Below are positions 51,414 to 61,201 of a stretch of 64,000 nucleotides of DNA, one piece after another. This DNA is from Streptomyces acidicola (lineage in GTDB: Bacteria; Actinomycetota; Actinomycetes; Streptomycetales; Streptomycetaceae). Each line of letters begins with the position of its first letter. Position 1 is the stretch's first letter. The notes below the pieces were generated by a model. That model did not search any database, was not told the origin of the DNA, and saw nothing but the letters and a program-made list of their open reading frames with translations. The position numbers and the translations under genes are program-made. The DNA is taken from positions 29,266-93,265 of the forward strand of contig NZ_VMNX01000008.1 in assembly GCF_009377235.1 (NCBI RefSeq). The letters are read 5' to 3'.

Positions 51414-51737
51414 TTGTCCATTGAGCTGATAGCAACCAACGCCGAACGGCACCACGAGAAGGAGGCCGCGGCGTACCCGACAGCCCCTCCCCATCATGTC
51501 GTCTCACCTGATAACCAAGCGCCTCTCCTGACCAACGCCTGGTATTCGACCAGTGACCTCGCCGCTTGTCTGAGAGTGGACGCCTCAACTCTCCGCCGCT
51601 GGCGCACCGCTCAGCCTCCTCAGGGGCCGCCTTTCATCACGGTCTCGGAACGCGTCGTCATGTACAGCGCTCTCGACGTCGAGGAATGGCTTCGCCGGCG
51701 ACGCACCGTCCCTACCAAGGGGCTCAATGGCCGATAA
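51414..51737 (+). CDS. Excisionase-like helix-turn-helix protein
   Basis: The 107-aa protein has a MerR-like winged-helix (HTH_17) core: WYSTSDLAACLRVDASTLRRWRTAQPPQGPPFITVSERVVMYSALDVEEWLRRRR. Phage and ICE excisionases and helper proteins have this form. TTG 51414 is the likely start, as no ATG occurs early. Its stop overlaps the integrase remnant by 11 bp, the usual xis-int order of Streptomyces integrative elements. It may direct excision or control the integrase. The integrase is broken, so it has probably lost its role in excision. Confidence 0.65.
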   Translation: MSIELIATNAERHHEKEAAAYPTAPPHHVVSPDNQAPLLTNAWYSTSDLAACLRVDASTLRRWRTAQPPQGPPFITVSERVVMYSALDVEEWLRRRRTVPTKGLNGR

Positions 51738-52940
51738 GACCAGTGTTCCCGTAGGTGTCCGACTCTCCACCGATATCGAGTACCGTCCTGACCGCCCCAC
51801 TCCGTATCGGGCACGCGTCCGGTGGACCGATCCGACCAGCAAGCGCCGCCAGTCACTGTCCGAGGGAAAAGGACAGCGAAGAAGAGGCGCAGGAATGGCT
51901 CCAGGCCATCATCGAGGCCGCACAAGCCGGCCTGAGCCCGTCGCTGGCCCATGAAGCTCGCCGAATACGGCGAAGCGAACATGGACCTCGCCCTGCGCGG
52001 CCTGGAGTTGAAAACGCTGGACCCCTACCTGTCGGGGTGGCGGATGCGTGTGGTCCCCGCCCTGGGCCACCTCGCGGTGCGGATGATCACCAATGGCGTC
52101 GTCGACCGCACCGTGCAGAACCGGATCGCCGACGAGCACAGCCGCTCAACGGTGAAGAACACCATCGCCGTCCTGGTCCGCGTCATGGAGCAGGCAGTCC
52201 GTGACGGCATCATCAAGGTCAACCCCGCCCGGGTGACCGGCCGGCAGAAACTCTACAAGCAGGCCGAGGACGAACTCCTCGACCCACGCGCGCTGGTCCT
52301 GCCCGACTGGGAGACCCTCCTCTCACTGGCCGACGCGCTCGTGGCCGCCTCCCACGACCAGTACCGCGGCTGGGGAGACGTGGTCATCTTCGCCGCGTGC
52401 ACCGCCGCACGGATCGGCGAAGTGTCAGGCTGCCGTGTCGGGGACATCGACACCAGCCAGTGGATCTGGACCGTGCGGCGTCAGACCACACCCGCGCCCG
52501 GCGGTCTGACCGACAAGGGCACCAAGGGCAAGCGGGCCCGCAAGGTTCCCATCGTCGAGGAGATCCGCCCCCTCATCGCCCAGCGCATCCTGTCCGCCAG
52601 CCCGAATCCCGACGCCCGCCTGTTCACCGGCCCGCGCGGCGGACGCATTCCACCGCCGTCCCGCGCGACGCCACACACTGGGACGACGTGGTCGCCAAGC
52701 TCGGCTACGAGCACCTGCGCCGCCACGACCTCCGGCACACCGGACTGACCTGGTTCGCCGACGCCGGAGTCCAAGTGCACGTCCTCCGCAGGATCGCCGG
52801 CCACGGGTCACTGACCACCACCCAGCGCTACCTGCACCCGGACGTACAAGATCACGGCCGCCGGGGCCGCGCTCTCCGCACACCTCAGCGTGCTGCGCGC
52901 GCCGCGCTCGCTGCCGAGCCCCATCGTTGTGACCGGCTGA
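51727..52940 (+). pseudogene. Tyrosine-recombinase integrase with about four frameshifts
   Basis: Read across frames, the gene encodes a phage-type tyrosine integrase. It begins with an N-terminal Arm-binding part (MADKTSVPVGVRLSTDIEYRP...YRARVRW), followed by a SAM-like core (PYLSGWRMRVVPALGHLAVRM...STVKNTIAVLVRVMEQAVRDGIIKVNP). The catalytic domain has the Arg in AACTAARIGEVSG, HDLRHTG and the Tyr in TTTQRYLHPDV. The frame shifts near 51865 (an A-run), 51950, 52650 and 52845, and a plausible C-terminus KITAAGAALSAHL ends at the TGA at 52938-52940. Four frameshifts mean it is not functional as one protein. The gene abuts the 3' end of tRNA-Pro, its likely attachment site. Confidence 0.85.
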
Positions 52941-52986
52941 CCCCGGTCAAGGACGCCGGTCCCCAACCGGTTCCCAAAAATGATCA

Positions 52987-53020
52987 AGGGCCGGTTTCGG
53001 ATGCCTCCGAAACCGGCCCT
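52987..53020 (-). terminator. Strong terminator of the tRNA-Pro gene
   Basis: A perfect 15-bp stem (AGGGCCGGTTTCGGA with TCCGAAACCGGCCCT) encloses four bases, 20 bp past the tRNA 3' end. In the tRNA direction it is followed by TTGATCATTTTT, so it looks rho-independent. It also lies downstream of the integrase remnant and could serve both strands. Confidence 0.85.
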
Positions 53021-53040
53021 GAGCTGCGACTGTCTCCAGT

Positions 53041-53113
<73 letters not shown>

Positions 53114-53262
53114 TTGCCCGTCTGACCTGGGGTTTCCCCTGACTCAACGTGCACAGAAACAATACCGCACTCGGACCGGTGGTCGCGCACTCGTTTCTGC
53201 GCGGTACGGACAGGCGCGGCGACGCTTGACCTGAAGTTTGGTTGAGGTTGCACGATCGTCGT

Positions 53263-53997
53263 ATGTCGATCGGAACTGAGCGCGCAGACCGTCATGAGTA
53301 CGGAAACACACGCGACAGCTACACGTACACGGACCTGCCCCACCTGATGGGGATGATGACGGGGGACGAGAAGCACGGCCCCGCGGCGACATCCACACTG
53401 GACGTGCTGTGGGTGCTCTACGACCGGGTACTGCGGGTCGAGCCGGAGCGGGCGGGGGATCCTGAACGGGACCGGTTCCTGTTGTCCAAGGGGCACGGGC
53501 CCATGGCGTACTACGCGGTGCTCGCCGCCAAGGGGTTCCTGCCCGTCGAGTGGCTGCCGGAATTCGGTTCGTACGACTCGCCACTCGGTCACCACCCGGA
53601 CCGGGTCCTGGTGCCGGGCGCCGAGATCGGCAGCGGGTCGCTCGGGCACGGGCTGCCCCTCGCGGTCGGTACGGCGCTGGGGCTGCGGGCCCAGGGGCTC
53701 GACGGGCCCGGCATCTGGGTGCTGATCGGGGACGCCGAGCTGGACGAGGGCAGCAACCACGAGGCGATCGCGTACGCCGGGCCGGCCGGCCTCGACCGGC
53801 TGCACGCCGTCGTGGTCGACAACGCCTCCGCCAGCCACGCGCTGCCTGGCGGCATCGCCGCGCGGTTCGAGGCGGCCGGCTGGTCCGCCGAGACCGTCGA
53901 CGGACGTGATCACCAGGCGTTGTACGCCGCTTTCACGGCACCGCATCCGGGCCGCCCCCGCGTGGTCGTCGCCCGCGTCGAGCCCAAGAACGCCTGA
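53263..53997 (+). CDS. Transketolase, N-terminal (TPP-binding) subunit
   Basis: The 244-aa protein covers the TPP-binding half of transketolase: FLLSKGHGPMAYYAVLAAKGFL, GSGSLGHGLPLAVGTALGLRAQ and the TPP/Mg motif GDAELDEGSNHEAIAYAGPAGLDRLHAVVVDNA. The C-terminal half is encoded by the next gene, 111 bp downstream, so the enzyme is a split, two-subunit transketolase. ATG 53263 is the first plausible start. Split transketolases are often linked to aminoshikimate or sugar pathways, but no such genes surround this pair, so the role is open. It begins just beyond the tRNA-Pro gene. Confidence 0.88.
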   Translation: MSIGTERADRHEYGNTRDSYTYTDLPHLMGMMTGDEKHGPAATSTLDVLWVLYDRVLRVEPERAGDPERDRFLLSKGHGPMAYYAVLAAKGFLPVEWLPEFGSYDSPLGHHPDRVLVPGAEIGSGSLGHGLPLAVGTALGLRAQGLDGPGIWVLIGDAELDEGSNHEAIAYAGPAGLDRLHAVVVDNASASHALPGGIAARFEAAGWSAETVDGRDHQALYAAFTAPHPGRPRVVVARVEPKNA

Positions 53998-54108
53998 GAG
54001 ACGACGCTCCGCAACCCGCCCTCTCGACCGCCGTCGAGTTCTCGACCAGTCCGTTCCCAGTCCCAGTCCACCTCCAGTCCGTCTTCAGGCATTGAAAGGA
54101 CCCCACCC

Positions 54109-55032
54109 ATGGACACCATGCGTGACCGCTTCGCCCCCGTCGTCTCCCGTCTGCTCGACGAGGATCCGCGGGTCGCGGTCGTCCTCGCCGAGATCGGCAA
54201 GGACGGGTTCGAGGAGACGCAACACCGGCATCCGGATCGAGTGATCAATGTGGGTATTCGCGAGCAGCTGCTGGTCGGGGCCGGTGCGGGACTGGCGCTG
54301 ACCGGGATGCGGCCCGTGGTGCACACCTTCGCCAGCTTCCTGGTGGAGCGACCCTTCGAGCAGGTCAAACTGGATCTCGGTCACCAGGACGTGGGCGCGG
54401 TGCTGGTCAGTGCCGCCGCGTCGTTCGACTGGCCCGCCGGGGGCTTCACCCACATGGCGCCCGGCGACGTGGCCCTGCTGGACACGCTGGACGGCTGGAC
54501 CGTGCACGTCCCGGGACACCCCGACGAGGCGGAGACCCTGCTGCGGCATGCGGTGGGCCCGGGCGGCAACAAGGCGGACAAGGTGTACGTGCGGCTGTCC
54601 GTGCAGGCGAACGAGCGGGGCCTCACGGTCGACGGGGCCCGCTTCCTCACCGTCCGCGAAGGGCGCGGCGGCGTGGTCGTCGCCGTCGGGCCGCTCCTCG
54701 ACGCCGTACTCGGCGCCACGGAGGGGCTCGACGTCACCGTCCTGTACGCCACCACCGTGCGCCCCTTCGACGCCGCCGCACTGCGCCGTGCCACGGAGGC
54801 GGCCGGAGCGGATGTGGTCCTCGTCGAGCCGTACCTGGCCGGTACCTCCACGGCCGCCGCGAACGACGCCCTCGCCGACATCCCGCACCGGGTGCTGGGG
54901 CTCGGGGTCGGGCGCCGGGAACTCCGGCGGTACGGGACGGTCGAGGAGCACGTGTCCGCGCACGGTCTCGACGCCGGGTCGCTGCGGGAGCGGATCACGG
55001 GGTTCCTGGGACCGACACCGGCCCACGTCTGA
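54109..55032 (+). CDS. Transketolase, C-terminal (pyrimidine-binding) subunit
   Basis: The 307-aa protein covers the Pyr-binding and C-terminal domains: DRVINVGIREQLLVGAGAGLALTGMRPVVHTFASFLVERPFEQVKLDLGHQ includes the catalytic-type Glu, and EGRGGVVVAVGPLLDAVLGATEGLDVTVLYATTVRPFDAAAL is the C-terminal domain start. Together with the upstream subunit it makes a complete transketolase, transferring two-carbon units between sugar phosphates. ATG 54109 has GAAAGGA about 12 nt upstream. The 111-bp gap includes no terminator-like hairpin, so co-transcription is likely. Confidence 0.88.
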   Translation: MDTMRDRFAPVVSRLLDEDPRVAVVLAEIGKDGFEETQHRHPDRVINVGIREQLLVGAGAGLALTGMRPVVHTFASFLVERPFEQVKLDLGHQDVGAVLVSAAASFDWPAGGFTHMAPGDVALLDTLDGWTVHVPGHPDEAETLLRHAVGPGGNKADKVYVRLSVQANERGLTVDGARFLTVREGRGGVVVAVGPLLDAVLGATEGLDVTVLYATTVRPFDAAALRRATEAAGADVVLVEPYLAGTSTAAANDALADIPHRVLGLGVGRRELRRYGTVEEHVSAHGLDAGSLRERITGFLGPTPAHV

Positions 55033-55103
55033 CATCCGAGATCTGGCATTTGTCGTCCGGCATCTGGCGTCTGGCGTTCTGGCGTCTGGCATCCGACGTC
55101 TTC
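55033..55103. repeat. Degenerate tandem repeat (GGCATCTGGCGTC-like)
   Basis: Units such as ATCTGGCAT, ATCTGGCGT and TTCTGGCGT recur about every 8-16 bp just after the transketolase stop. The pattern is a decayed microsatellite between the convergent transketolase and MmcQ/YjbR genes. No hairpin terminator is visible in it. Confidence 0.6.
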
Positions 55104-55135
55104 CGCCCTCGATCACTGCCGGACCGTCGGCTGAC

Positions 55136-55495
55136 TCAGTCCGCCACCGGCAGTCCCAGTCCCGGATGTGCCTCCAGCAGCCGTGGCGGTGCCGCCTGCC
55201 GCCAGGAGTCGGCGAGGATGACGCGCAGCTCGTTCTCGTCCTCCAGGACGGCCAGCCGGACCCGTACCCAGGCGAAGCTCGCCTCGTGGTCGGCGATCCA
55301 GAACTTGTCCGGTTCGGCCAGGACCAGCTCGTCCCGCTCCACCTTGGGGCAGCGCACGGCGATGGAGGTCTCGTCCTCGGGCAGGGTGGCGAACATCTTC
55401 CCCGCCACCCGGAACGTGGGCATGCTCCAGGCGATCTTCTCCGTCGTGTCCGGCAGGGAGAGGGCGATACGTCGTACGTCTTCGGCATCGAGCAT
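55136..55495 (-). CDS. MmcQ/YjbR-family protein
   Basis: The 119-aa protein (MLDAEDVRRIALSLPDTTEKIAWSMPTFRVAGKMFATL...FWIADHEASFAWVRVRLAVLEDENELRVILADSWRQAAP) has the MmcQ/YjbR fold, whose members are small DNA-binding-like proteins of uncertain function. ATG 55495 is chosen because homology begins there; a GTG at 55525 is upstream in frame. It is convergent with the transketolase genes and stands alone. Nothing in the context suggests its role. Confidence 0.8.
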   Translation of the reverse strand: MLDAEDVRRIALSLPDTTEKIAWSMPTFRVAGKMFATLPEDETSIAVRCPKVERDELVLAEPDKFWIADHEASFAWVRVRLAVLEDENELRVILADSWRQAAPPRLLEAHPGLGLPVAD

Positions 55496-55610
55496 GAGAC
55501 GCACCGTAGCGGGCGCCACTGACAATCACCCGGAGAGCGTCACCTGGTGTGAGGCGGTGCCCCGATGCGCTTGCTATCCCGAAATCGGGAACCAGCTTTC
55601 CGTGGCCCAC

Positions 55611-56516
55611 TCACCCCATGGCCGCCGCCTCACCCAGCGCATCCAGCACGGGGCGGATCAGCGGATGCTCCTCCGCGCCCCGGCGCACGGCGGCGAAGAC
55701 CCGGCGCGTGGGCGCCGTGCCGTCGACGGGGCGTACGACGACTCCGGTGAGGTCCATGCCGTGCAGGGCCGAGCGCGGCACGAGGGCGACGCCCGCGTCG
55801 GCGCAGGCCAGGGCGACGACCGCGCGGAAGTCGTCCGAGGAGTGCTGGAGGCGGGGCTGGAACCCTGCGTTCTCGCAGGCCAGGACCACGACGTCGTGGC
55901 AGGGGTTGCCCGGGTAGGGGCCGATCCAGGGGTCCTTGGCCAACTCGGCGAGCGGGACCTCGGCGGTGTCGGCCAGGCGGTGGGTGACCGGGACGACGGC
56001 GTCGAAGGGCTCGGCGTACAGCGGAACGTGGGTGAGGCGCGGGTCGTCCGCGTCCGGGGCGCCCCGGTACTCGACGGCGACCGCTATGTCGACCTGCCGG
56101 TCCAGCACCATCGGCAGGCTGGCGTCGCCCTCGGCGTCCTGGACGCGGACGCGGATCCCCGGGGCCGTGGCGGCCAGGCTCGTCAGCGCCGGGGCGACGA
56201 CGAGGACGATGCCGGTCGCGAAGGAGGCGACGGTGACCGTGCCGGCCGCGCCGGAGCGGTACGCCGCCAGCTCCGCCTCGGCTCGCTCCAGTTGGGCGAG
56301 GACCGCGTTGGTGTGGGCGAGCAGGATCTCACCGGCAGGCGTCAGCCGTACCCCCTTCGCACCGCGCTCGACCAGCCGGTGGCCGGTCTCCTGTTCCAGG
56401 GCGGTGAGCTGCTGGGAGACGGCCGACGGGGTGAGGTACAGCGCCGCGGCGGCCGCGGTCACCGTCCGGTGGTCGGCCACCGCGCGGAGGATGTGCAGCC
56501 GCCGTGCTTCGATCAT
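55611..56516 (-). CDS. LysR-family transcriptional regulator
   Basis: The 301-aa protein has an N-terminal winged HTH (MIEARRLHILRAVADHRTVTAAAAALYLTPSAVSQQLTALEQETGHRLVERGAKGVRLTPAGE) and a LysR-type ligand-binding domain. ATG 56516 is the first start compatible with the family N-terminus. It lies just downstream of kbl on the same strand, with about 50 bp between them, so it could be co-transcribed with the threonine catabolic genes and regulate them, although LysR regulators are more often divergent from their targets. The effector is unknown. Confidence 0.88.
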   Translation of the reverse strand: MIEARRLHILRAVADHRTVTAAAAALYLTPSAVSQQLTALEQETGHRLVERGAKGVRLTPAGEILLAHTNAVLAQLERAEAELAAYRSGAAGTVTVASFATGIVLVVAPALTSLAATAPGIRVRVQDAEGDASLPMVLDRQVDIAVAVEYRGAPDADDPRLTHVPLYAEPFDAVVPVTHRLADTAEVPLAELAKDPWIGPYPGNPCHDVVVLACENAGFQPRLQHSSDDFRAVVALACADAGVALVPRSALHGMDLTGVVVRPVDGTAPTRRVFAAVRRGAEEHPLIRPVLDALGEAAAMG

Positions 56517-56565
56517 GCGACCGATTCTCCCAGCTCTTCCGGGTCGGTCGGGGACCCGGTGCGGC

Positions 56566-57765
56566 TCAGAGCCCGAGTTCCGCCCGCGCCGCCACGAACG
56601 CGTCCACCGCACGGTGCACGTCCTGTGTCGAGTGCGCGGCCGACAGCTGCACCCGGATGCGGGCCTGGCCCTGCGGGACGACCGGGTACGAGAAGCCGAT
56701 CACGTACACCCCGCGCTCCAGCAGCAGCTCGGCCATGCGCCCGGCCACCGCCGCGTCGCCGATCATGACGGGTGCGATCGGGTGGTCGCCGGGGAGGATG
56801 TCGAAGCCCTCCTCGGTCATCCGCCGGCGGAACAGGACGGTGTTGTCGGCGAGCCGGACCCGTAGGTCGTCCGCCGACTCCAGCAGGTCGAGCACCTTCA
56901 GCGAGGCCGCCGCGATCACCGGGGCGAGGGTGTTCGAGAAGAGGTACGGCCGGGAGCGCTGGCGCAGCAGGGCGACGATCTCGGCGCGGGCGGCGACGTA
57001 CCCGCCGGACGCGCCGCCGAGGGCCTTGCCGAGGGTGCCCGTGACGATGTCGACGCGGTCCATGACGTCGTGCAGCTCGGGGGTGCCGCGGCCGCCCGGG
57101 CCGACGAAGCCGACGGCGTGCGAGTCGTCCACCATGACCATCGCGTCGTGGCGGTCGGCGAGGTCGCAGATCTCGCGCAGGGGCGCCACATAGCCGTCCA
57201 TGGAGAACACGCCGTCGGTGACGATCAGCTTGCGCCGGGCGCCGCCTTCGGCCGCCTCCTTCAACTGTCGTTCCAGGTCGGCCATGTCGCGGTTGGCGTA
57301 GCGGAAGCGGCGGGCCTTGGACAGGCGGATGCCGTCGATGATCGAGGCGTGGTTGAGCGCGTCGGAGATCACCGCGTCCTCGGGGCCCAGCAGGGTCTCG
57401 AAGACGCCTCCGTTGGCGTCGAAGCAGGAGGAGTACAGGATCGTGTCCTCCTGGCCGAGGAACGCCGACAACCGTGCCTCCAGCTCCTTGTGCACCTCCT
57501 GCGTACCGCAGATGAAGCGCACGGAGGCCATGCCGTAGCCCCAGCGGTCGAGCGCCTCGTGGGCGGCGGCTACGACCTCGGAGTGGTCGGCGAGGCCGAG
57601 GTAGTTGTTCGCGCAGAAGTTGAGGACCTCGCCGGGGCGGCCGCCCGCGGTGACGCCGACGGTCGCGGACTGGGGGGTGCCGATGACGCGCTCGGGCTTG
57701 TGCAGGCCGGCGGCGCGGATCTCGTCGAGGGTGGCGCGCACATCAGCGCGTACAGAGTCGAACAT
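56566..57765 (-). CDS. kbl: Glycine C-acetyltransferase (2-amino-3-ketobutyrate CoA ligase)
   Basis: The 399-aa protein has the alpha-oxoamine synthase layout: [46 protein letters not shown], then [52 protein letters not shown] and the PLP lysine in [18 protein letters not shown]. It cleaves 2-amino-3-ketobutyrate with CoA to glycine and acetyl-CoA, the second step of threonine catabolism. ATG 57765 follows GGAG by 6 nt; the upstream ATG 57777 lacks a good site. The tdh gene lies 145 bp upstream on the same strand, so the two steps are encoded together. Confidence 0.95.
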   Translation of the reverse strand: MFDSVRADVRATLDEIRAAGLHKPERVIGTPQSATVGVTAGGRPGEVLNFCANNYLGLADHSEVVAAAHEALDRWGYGMASVRFICGTQEVHKELEARLSAFLGQEDTILYSSCFDANGGVFETLLGPEDAVISDALNHASIIDGIRLSKARRFRYANRDMADLERQLKEAAEGGARRKLIVTDGVFSMDGYVAPLREICDLADRHDAMVMVDDSHAVGFVGPGGRGTPELHDVMDRVDIVTGTLGKALGGASGGYVAARAEIVALLRQRSRPYLFSNTLAPVIAAASLKVLDLLESADDLRVRLADNTVLFRRRMTEEGFDILPGDHPIAPVMIGDAAVAGRMAELLLERGVYVIGFSYPVVPQGQARIRVQLSAAHSTQDVHRAVDAFVAARAELGL

Positions 57766-57910
57766 CGAGGGCTCCATAGGGTGCGGTGGGCGAGTGAGCC
57801 GATGGGGCGCGCCGGTGTCGAGAATTCGAGCGCGCGGAGGCCCGAAGGGCTGAGCACGGTCGGGTTCTCGACACCGGCTTGAGCGCCCCGGAGGCGAACC
57901 GAGCCAGAAA

Positions 57911-58939
57911 TCAAGCAGTCCAGTCGAGGATGACCTTGCCGCCGCGGCCGCTCGCCGCGTCGGTGAACGCCGCCTCGAAGTCGCGGTAGTCGTACCGGCC
58001 GGTGATCACCGGGGCCAGGTCAAGGCCGCCCTCCAGCAGGACCGACATCGCGTACCAGGTCTCGAACATCTCCCGGCCGTAGATGCCCTTGATCGTGATC
58101 ATGGAGGTGACGATCCGGGACCAGTCCACCGGGAACTCCTCCGTGGGCAGCCCGAGCATCGCGATACGGCCGCCGTGCGTCATGTTGGCGATCATGTCGC
58201 GCAGTGCCTCGGGGCGGCCGGACATCTCCAGTCCTATGTCGAAGCCCTCGCGCAGCCCCAACTGCTCCTGCCCGTCGGCGATCCGGGCGCTCGACACGTT
58301 CAGTGCGAGGTCGACGCCGATCTTGCGCGCGAGGTCCAGCCGCTCCTCGCTCACGTCGGTGACGACGACGTTGCGGGCACCGGCGTGCCGGGCCACGGCG
58401 GCGGCCATCAGTCCGATCGGGCCGGCGCCGGTGATCAGCACGTCCTCGCCGACCAGCGGAAAGGAGAGCGCGGTGTGCACGGCGTTGCCGAACGGGTCGA
58501 AGATCGCCGCCACATCGAGGTCCACCGGCACCCGGTGCACCCACACGTTGGACGCGGGCAGCGCCACGTACTCGGCGAAGGCGCCGTCACGTCCGACGCC
58601 GAGCCCGACCGTGGCACGGCACAGGTGACGGCGTCCGGCGAGGCAGTTGCGGCACTTGCCGCACACGAGGTGGCCCTCGCCGCTGACCCGGTCGCCGGGC
58701 TTGATGTCGGTGACGTCGCGGCCCGTCCCGACGACCTCGCCGACGAACTCGTGGCCGATCACGAGCGGGGTACGGATGGTCTGCCGCGCCCAGCCGTCCC
58801 AGTTGCGGATGTGCAGGTCGGTACCGCAGATACCGGTTCTGAGGACCTTGATCAGTACGTCGCCCGGGCCGGTCTCGGGCTCGGGGACGTCCGCGAGCCG
58901 CAGCCCGGGCTGCGCCTTCTCCTTGACCAGCGCCTTCAC
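57911..58939 (-). CDS. tdh: L-threonine 3-dehydrogenase
   Basis: The 342-aa zinc alcohol dehydrogenase has the catalytic-zinc motif GICGTDLHI and [10 protein letters not shown], the structural-zinc block [15 protein letters not shown] with four cysteines, and the NAD motif [34 protein letters not shown] is characteristic of threonine dehydrogenases. It oxidises threonine to 2-amino-3-ketobutyrate, the substrate of Kbl encoded next. ATG 58939 has GGAGC about 5 nt upstream. It is divergent from the DUF2264 gene, with 341 bp between them. Confidence 0.95.
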   Translation of the reverse strand: MKALVKEKAQPGLRLADVPEPETGPGDVLIKVLRTGICGTDLHIRNWDGWARQTIRTPLVIGHEFVGEVVGTGRDVTDIKPGDRVSGEGHLVCGKCRNCLAGRRHLCRATVGLGVGRDGAFAEYVALPASNVWVHRVPVDLDVAAIFDPFGNAVHTALSFPLVGEDVLITGAGPIGLMAAAVARHAGARNVVVTDVSEERLDLARKIGVDLALNVSSARIADGQEQLGLREGFDIGLEMSGRPEALRDMIANMTHGGRIAMLGLPTEEFPVDWSRIVTSMITIKGIYGREMFETWYAMSVLLEGGLDLAPVITGRYDYRDFEAAFTDAASGRGGKVILDWTA

Positions 58940-59280
58940 GCACGGCTCCTGTGGGTGAGGTCCCGGAGCCGGGCATGCCGAAGAAGCCCGGACCGGGGAG
59001 AGGGATGGGATCTCGTGGGAACGAGGGGTGGGATCTCGCAGGAAACTCGTAGGAAATCTGCCGTACGGTCCCGCCCCCGGTCCATCGAGGATTTCTTAAG
59101 CTCCGCCGCAGCTTTCCTTCACGCCTTACCCGGTCCCCGCGGGCGCCTGCGCGGTGCGCGAGGCACGCGAGCCGTATTGATCCAATCGCCGCCGCTTGCC
59201 GTATTCCTCCTGAGAGGCACCACCCCGACCAAGCACCACCAGTCCAGGCACCCCCACTGCCAAGGAGCCAAAACCCCGTC
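58940..59280. other. Divergent promoter region between tdh and the DUF2264 gene
   Basis: Two copies of GGGATCTCG separated by about 20 bp (near 59007-59040) and AAACTCGTAGGAAATCTG lie in the tdh-proximal part, and TTTCTTAAGCTCC lies near 59093. I see no open frame with a real product. The duplicated GGGATCTCG could be a regulator site. Confidence 0.4.
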
Positions 59281-61173
59281 ATGCTGCCCGCACCGCACAT
59301 GGCCCTGCCGCCCACCGACCGTGTCCGTTCCCCGTTGACCGGCTGGACCCGCGAGCACTGGGAGGCGCTCGCCGACCGTCAACTCGAAGCGCTGTTCCCG
59401 TACGCGACACCCGGCTTCGCGCAGTACCGGCTCCCCGGCCGCGGCTCGACGTCGGGTGTGGTCGCGGACGGCCTCGAAGGCTTCGCCCGCTCGTTCCTGC
59501 TGGCCTCCTTCCGGATCGCGGGAGCCCGCGGAGCCGTGGATCCTCGTCTCACCGAACGTTACGTGCGGGGTCTGACAACGGGATCGGACCGTGACAGCGG
59601 CGAGGCATGGCCCGAACTCACCGACTGCTCGCCCCAGATGGCCGAGGCAGCCGCCATCGCGCTCGGCCTGCACGAGACCCGCACATGGATCTGGGACCGG
59701 CTGCCGCCCCAGGTCCAGGAGCAGATCGTGGACTGGCTGTGGGGCTTCGTGGGCCGCCGTACCGCCGACGACCACGGCCGGCTCTTCCAGGTGGTCGCCG
59801 AGCAGTTCCTGGCGTCGGTCGGGGCGCCGTACCGGCAGGAGGACATCGAGACCGGCCTCGACCGCATCGAGGACTGGTACGTCGGTGACGGCTGGTACTC
59901 CGATGGCGACGGCCGCACGTTCGACTACCACAACGCCTGGTCCCTGCACCTGTATCCGCTGCTGTGGTGCCGTATCGCGGGCGACAACGACGGAGGGCGT
60001 GGCCAGGTCTACCGCAGGCGGCTGGCCGAGTTCCTCGCCCCCTACCCGCAGTTCTTCGGCGCGGACGGCGCCCCCGTCCACCACGGCCGCTCCCTGACGT
60101 ACCGTTTCGCCGCGACCGCCCCCGTGTGGCTGGGCGCCCTGGCGGGCTGCACGCCCCTGGCCCCGGGGCAGACCCGGCGTCTGGCCTCGGGGACCGTACG
60201 GCACTTCGTGGAGCGGGGTGTGCCCGACGAACGCGGGCTGCTGCCACTCGGCTGGTACGGCACGTTCCTGCCCACGACGGGGGCGTTATCGGGGCCGGGC
60301 TCACCGTACTGGGCGGGCACCGCCTTCCTGGGGTTGCTGCTGCCCGCGGAGCACCCGGTGTGGAGGGAGCGCGAACAGCCGCTGCCCGTGGAGGTGTCCG
60401 ACCAGTACACCGCGCTCCCGGCGCCGGGCTGGCTGCTGCACGGCACCCGGCACGACGGGATCGTACGGCTCGTCAACCACGGCAGCTCGCCGCAGGACCC
60501 CGCCGACGACGATCCGCAGGCCAGCCGGTTCGGCTACTCGACGGCGACGGCGCCCGAGGCGGGGACGCACGCGCGGGAGCGCAACGTGGACGGCCACCTC
60601 GCGCTCCTCGCGCCGGATGGCACTCCCTCGCGCCGACGCCGGATACGGCCCCTGCGCTGCGCCGGACGGATGGCGGCGTCCCGGTACGACGCCCAACTGC
60701 CGGGCGAAGAGGACACGTTCCCGGTCGAGACGACGAGCGTCCTTCAGGGGCCGTGGGAGATCCGGGTGCACCGGGTGCACGCCCCGGCGGGTGCGGCGGT
60801 CCGGGAGGGCGGGTACACGGTCGCGGACCGGAACCGGCCGTCGGCCGAGCGGGGTGCGGGATGGGCGCTGGTACGGACCGCGCACGGGCTCAACAGCGCG
60901 ATGGTCGCCCTCCATGGCTGGGACGCGGACACGGGCATCGCACGCGAGGTGGAGGCCAACGCGTTCGGCGCGCACTCGGCGACGCCGTACCTGCGGTGCG
61001 GGGCCGGTCTGCCCGACGGCAGCGGCATCTTCGTCACGCTGCTCGCGCTCACCCGGGACACCGTCCATCCTCAGGCGCTGCGGGAGTCGGTGGTCTGTGC
61101 GGTGGAGGGGGACGAGGTGCGCATCACCTTCCCCGAAGGGGACACCGTCACCGTACGGTTCCTGGCGGGATGA
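59281..61173 (+). CDS. DUF2264-family protein
   Basis: The 630-aa protein matches DUF2264: TGWTREHWEALADRQLEALFPYATPGFAQYRLPG, LEGFARSFLLASFRIAGARG, IALGLHETRTWIWDRLPPQVQEQIVDWLWGFVG, GDGWYSDGDGRTFDYHNAWSLHLYPLLW and HHGRSLTYRFAATAPVWLGALAG. The N-terminal two-thirds look like an alpha/alpha barrel and the rest a beta-sandwich, similar in layout to polysaccharide lyases and unsaturated glucuronyl hydrolase relatives. It has no signal peptide, so it acts in the cytoplasm. ATG 59281 is taken; AAGGAG is rather far (about 13 nt) and ATG 59299 is an alternative. Confidence 0.85.
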   Translation: MLPAPHMALPPTDRVRSPLTGWTREHWEALADRQLEALFPYATPGFAQYRLPGRGSTSGVVADGLEGFARSFLLASFRIAGARGAVDPRLTERYVRGLTTGSDRDSGEAWPELTDCSPQMAEAAAIALGLHETRTWIWDRLPPQVQEQIVDWLWGFVGRRTADDHGRLFQVVAEQFLASVGAPYRQEDIETGLDRIEDWYVGDGWYSDGDGRTFDYHNAWSLHLYPLLWCRIAGDNDGGRGQVYRRRLAEFLAPYPQFFGADGAPVHHGRSLTYRFAATAPVWLGALAGCTPLAPGQTRRLASGTVRHFVERGVPDERGLLPLGWYGTFLPTTGALSGPGSPYWAGTAFLGLLLPAEHPVWREREQPLPVEVSDQYTALPAPGWLLHGTRHDGIVRLVNHGSSPQDPADDDPQASRFGYSTATAPEAGTHARERNVDGHLALLAPDGTPSRRRRIRPLRCAGRMAASRYDAQLPGEEDTFPVETTSVLQGPWEIRVHRVHAPAGAAVREGGYTVADRNRPSAERGAGWALVRTAHGLNSAMVALHGWDADTGIAREVEANAFGAHSATPYLRCGAGLPDGSGIFVTLLALTRDTVHPQALRESVVCAVEGDEVRITFPEGDTVTVRFLAG

Positions 61174-61201
61174 CCACACGGTCCGGCTCCCGGGCGGAGG
61201 G

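Noticed and set aside
50421..53040. Intact prophage or conjugative element
   Set aside because: Only xis-like and broken int genes are seen; no replication, transfer or structural genes.
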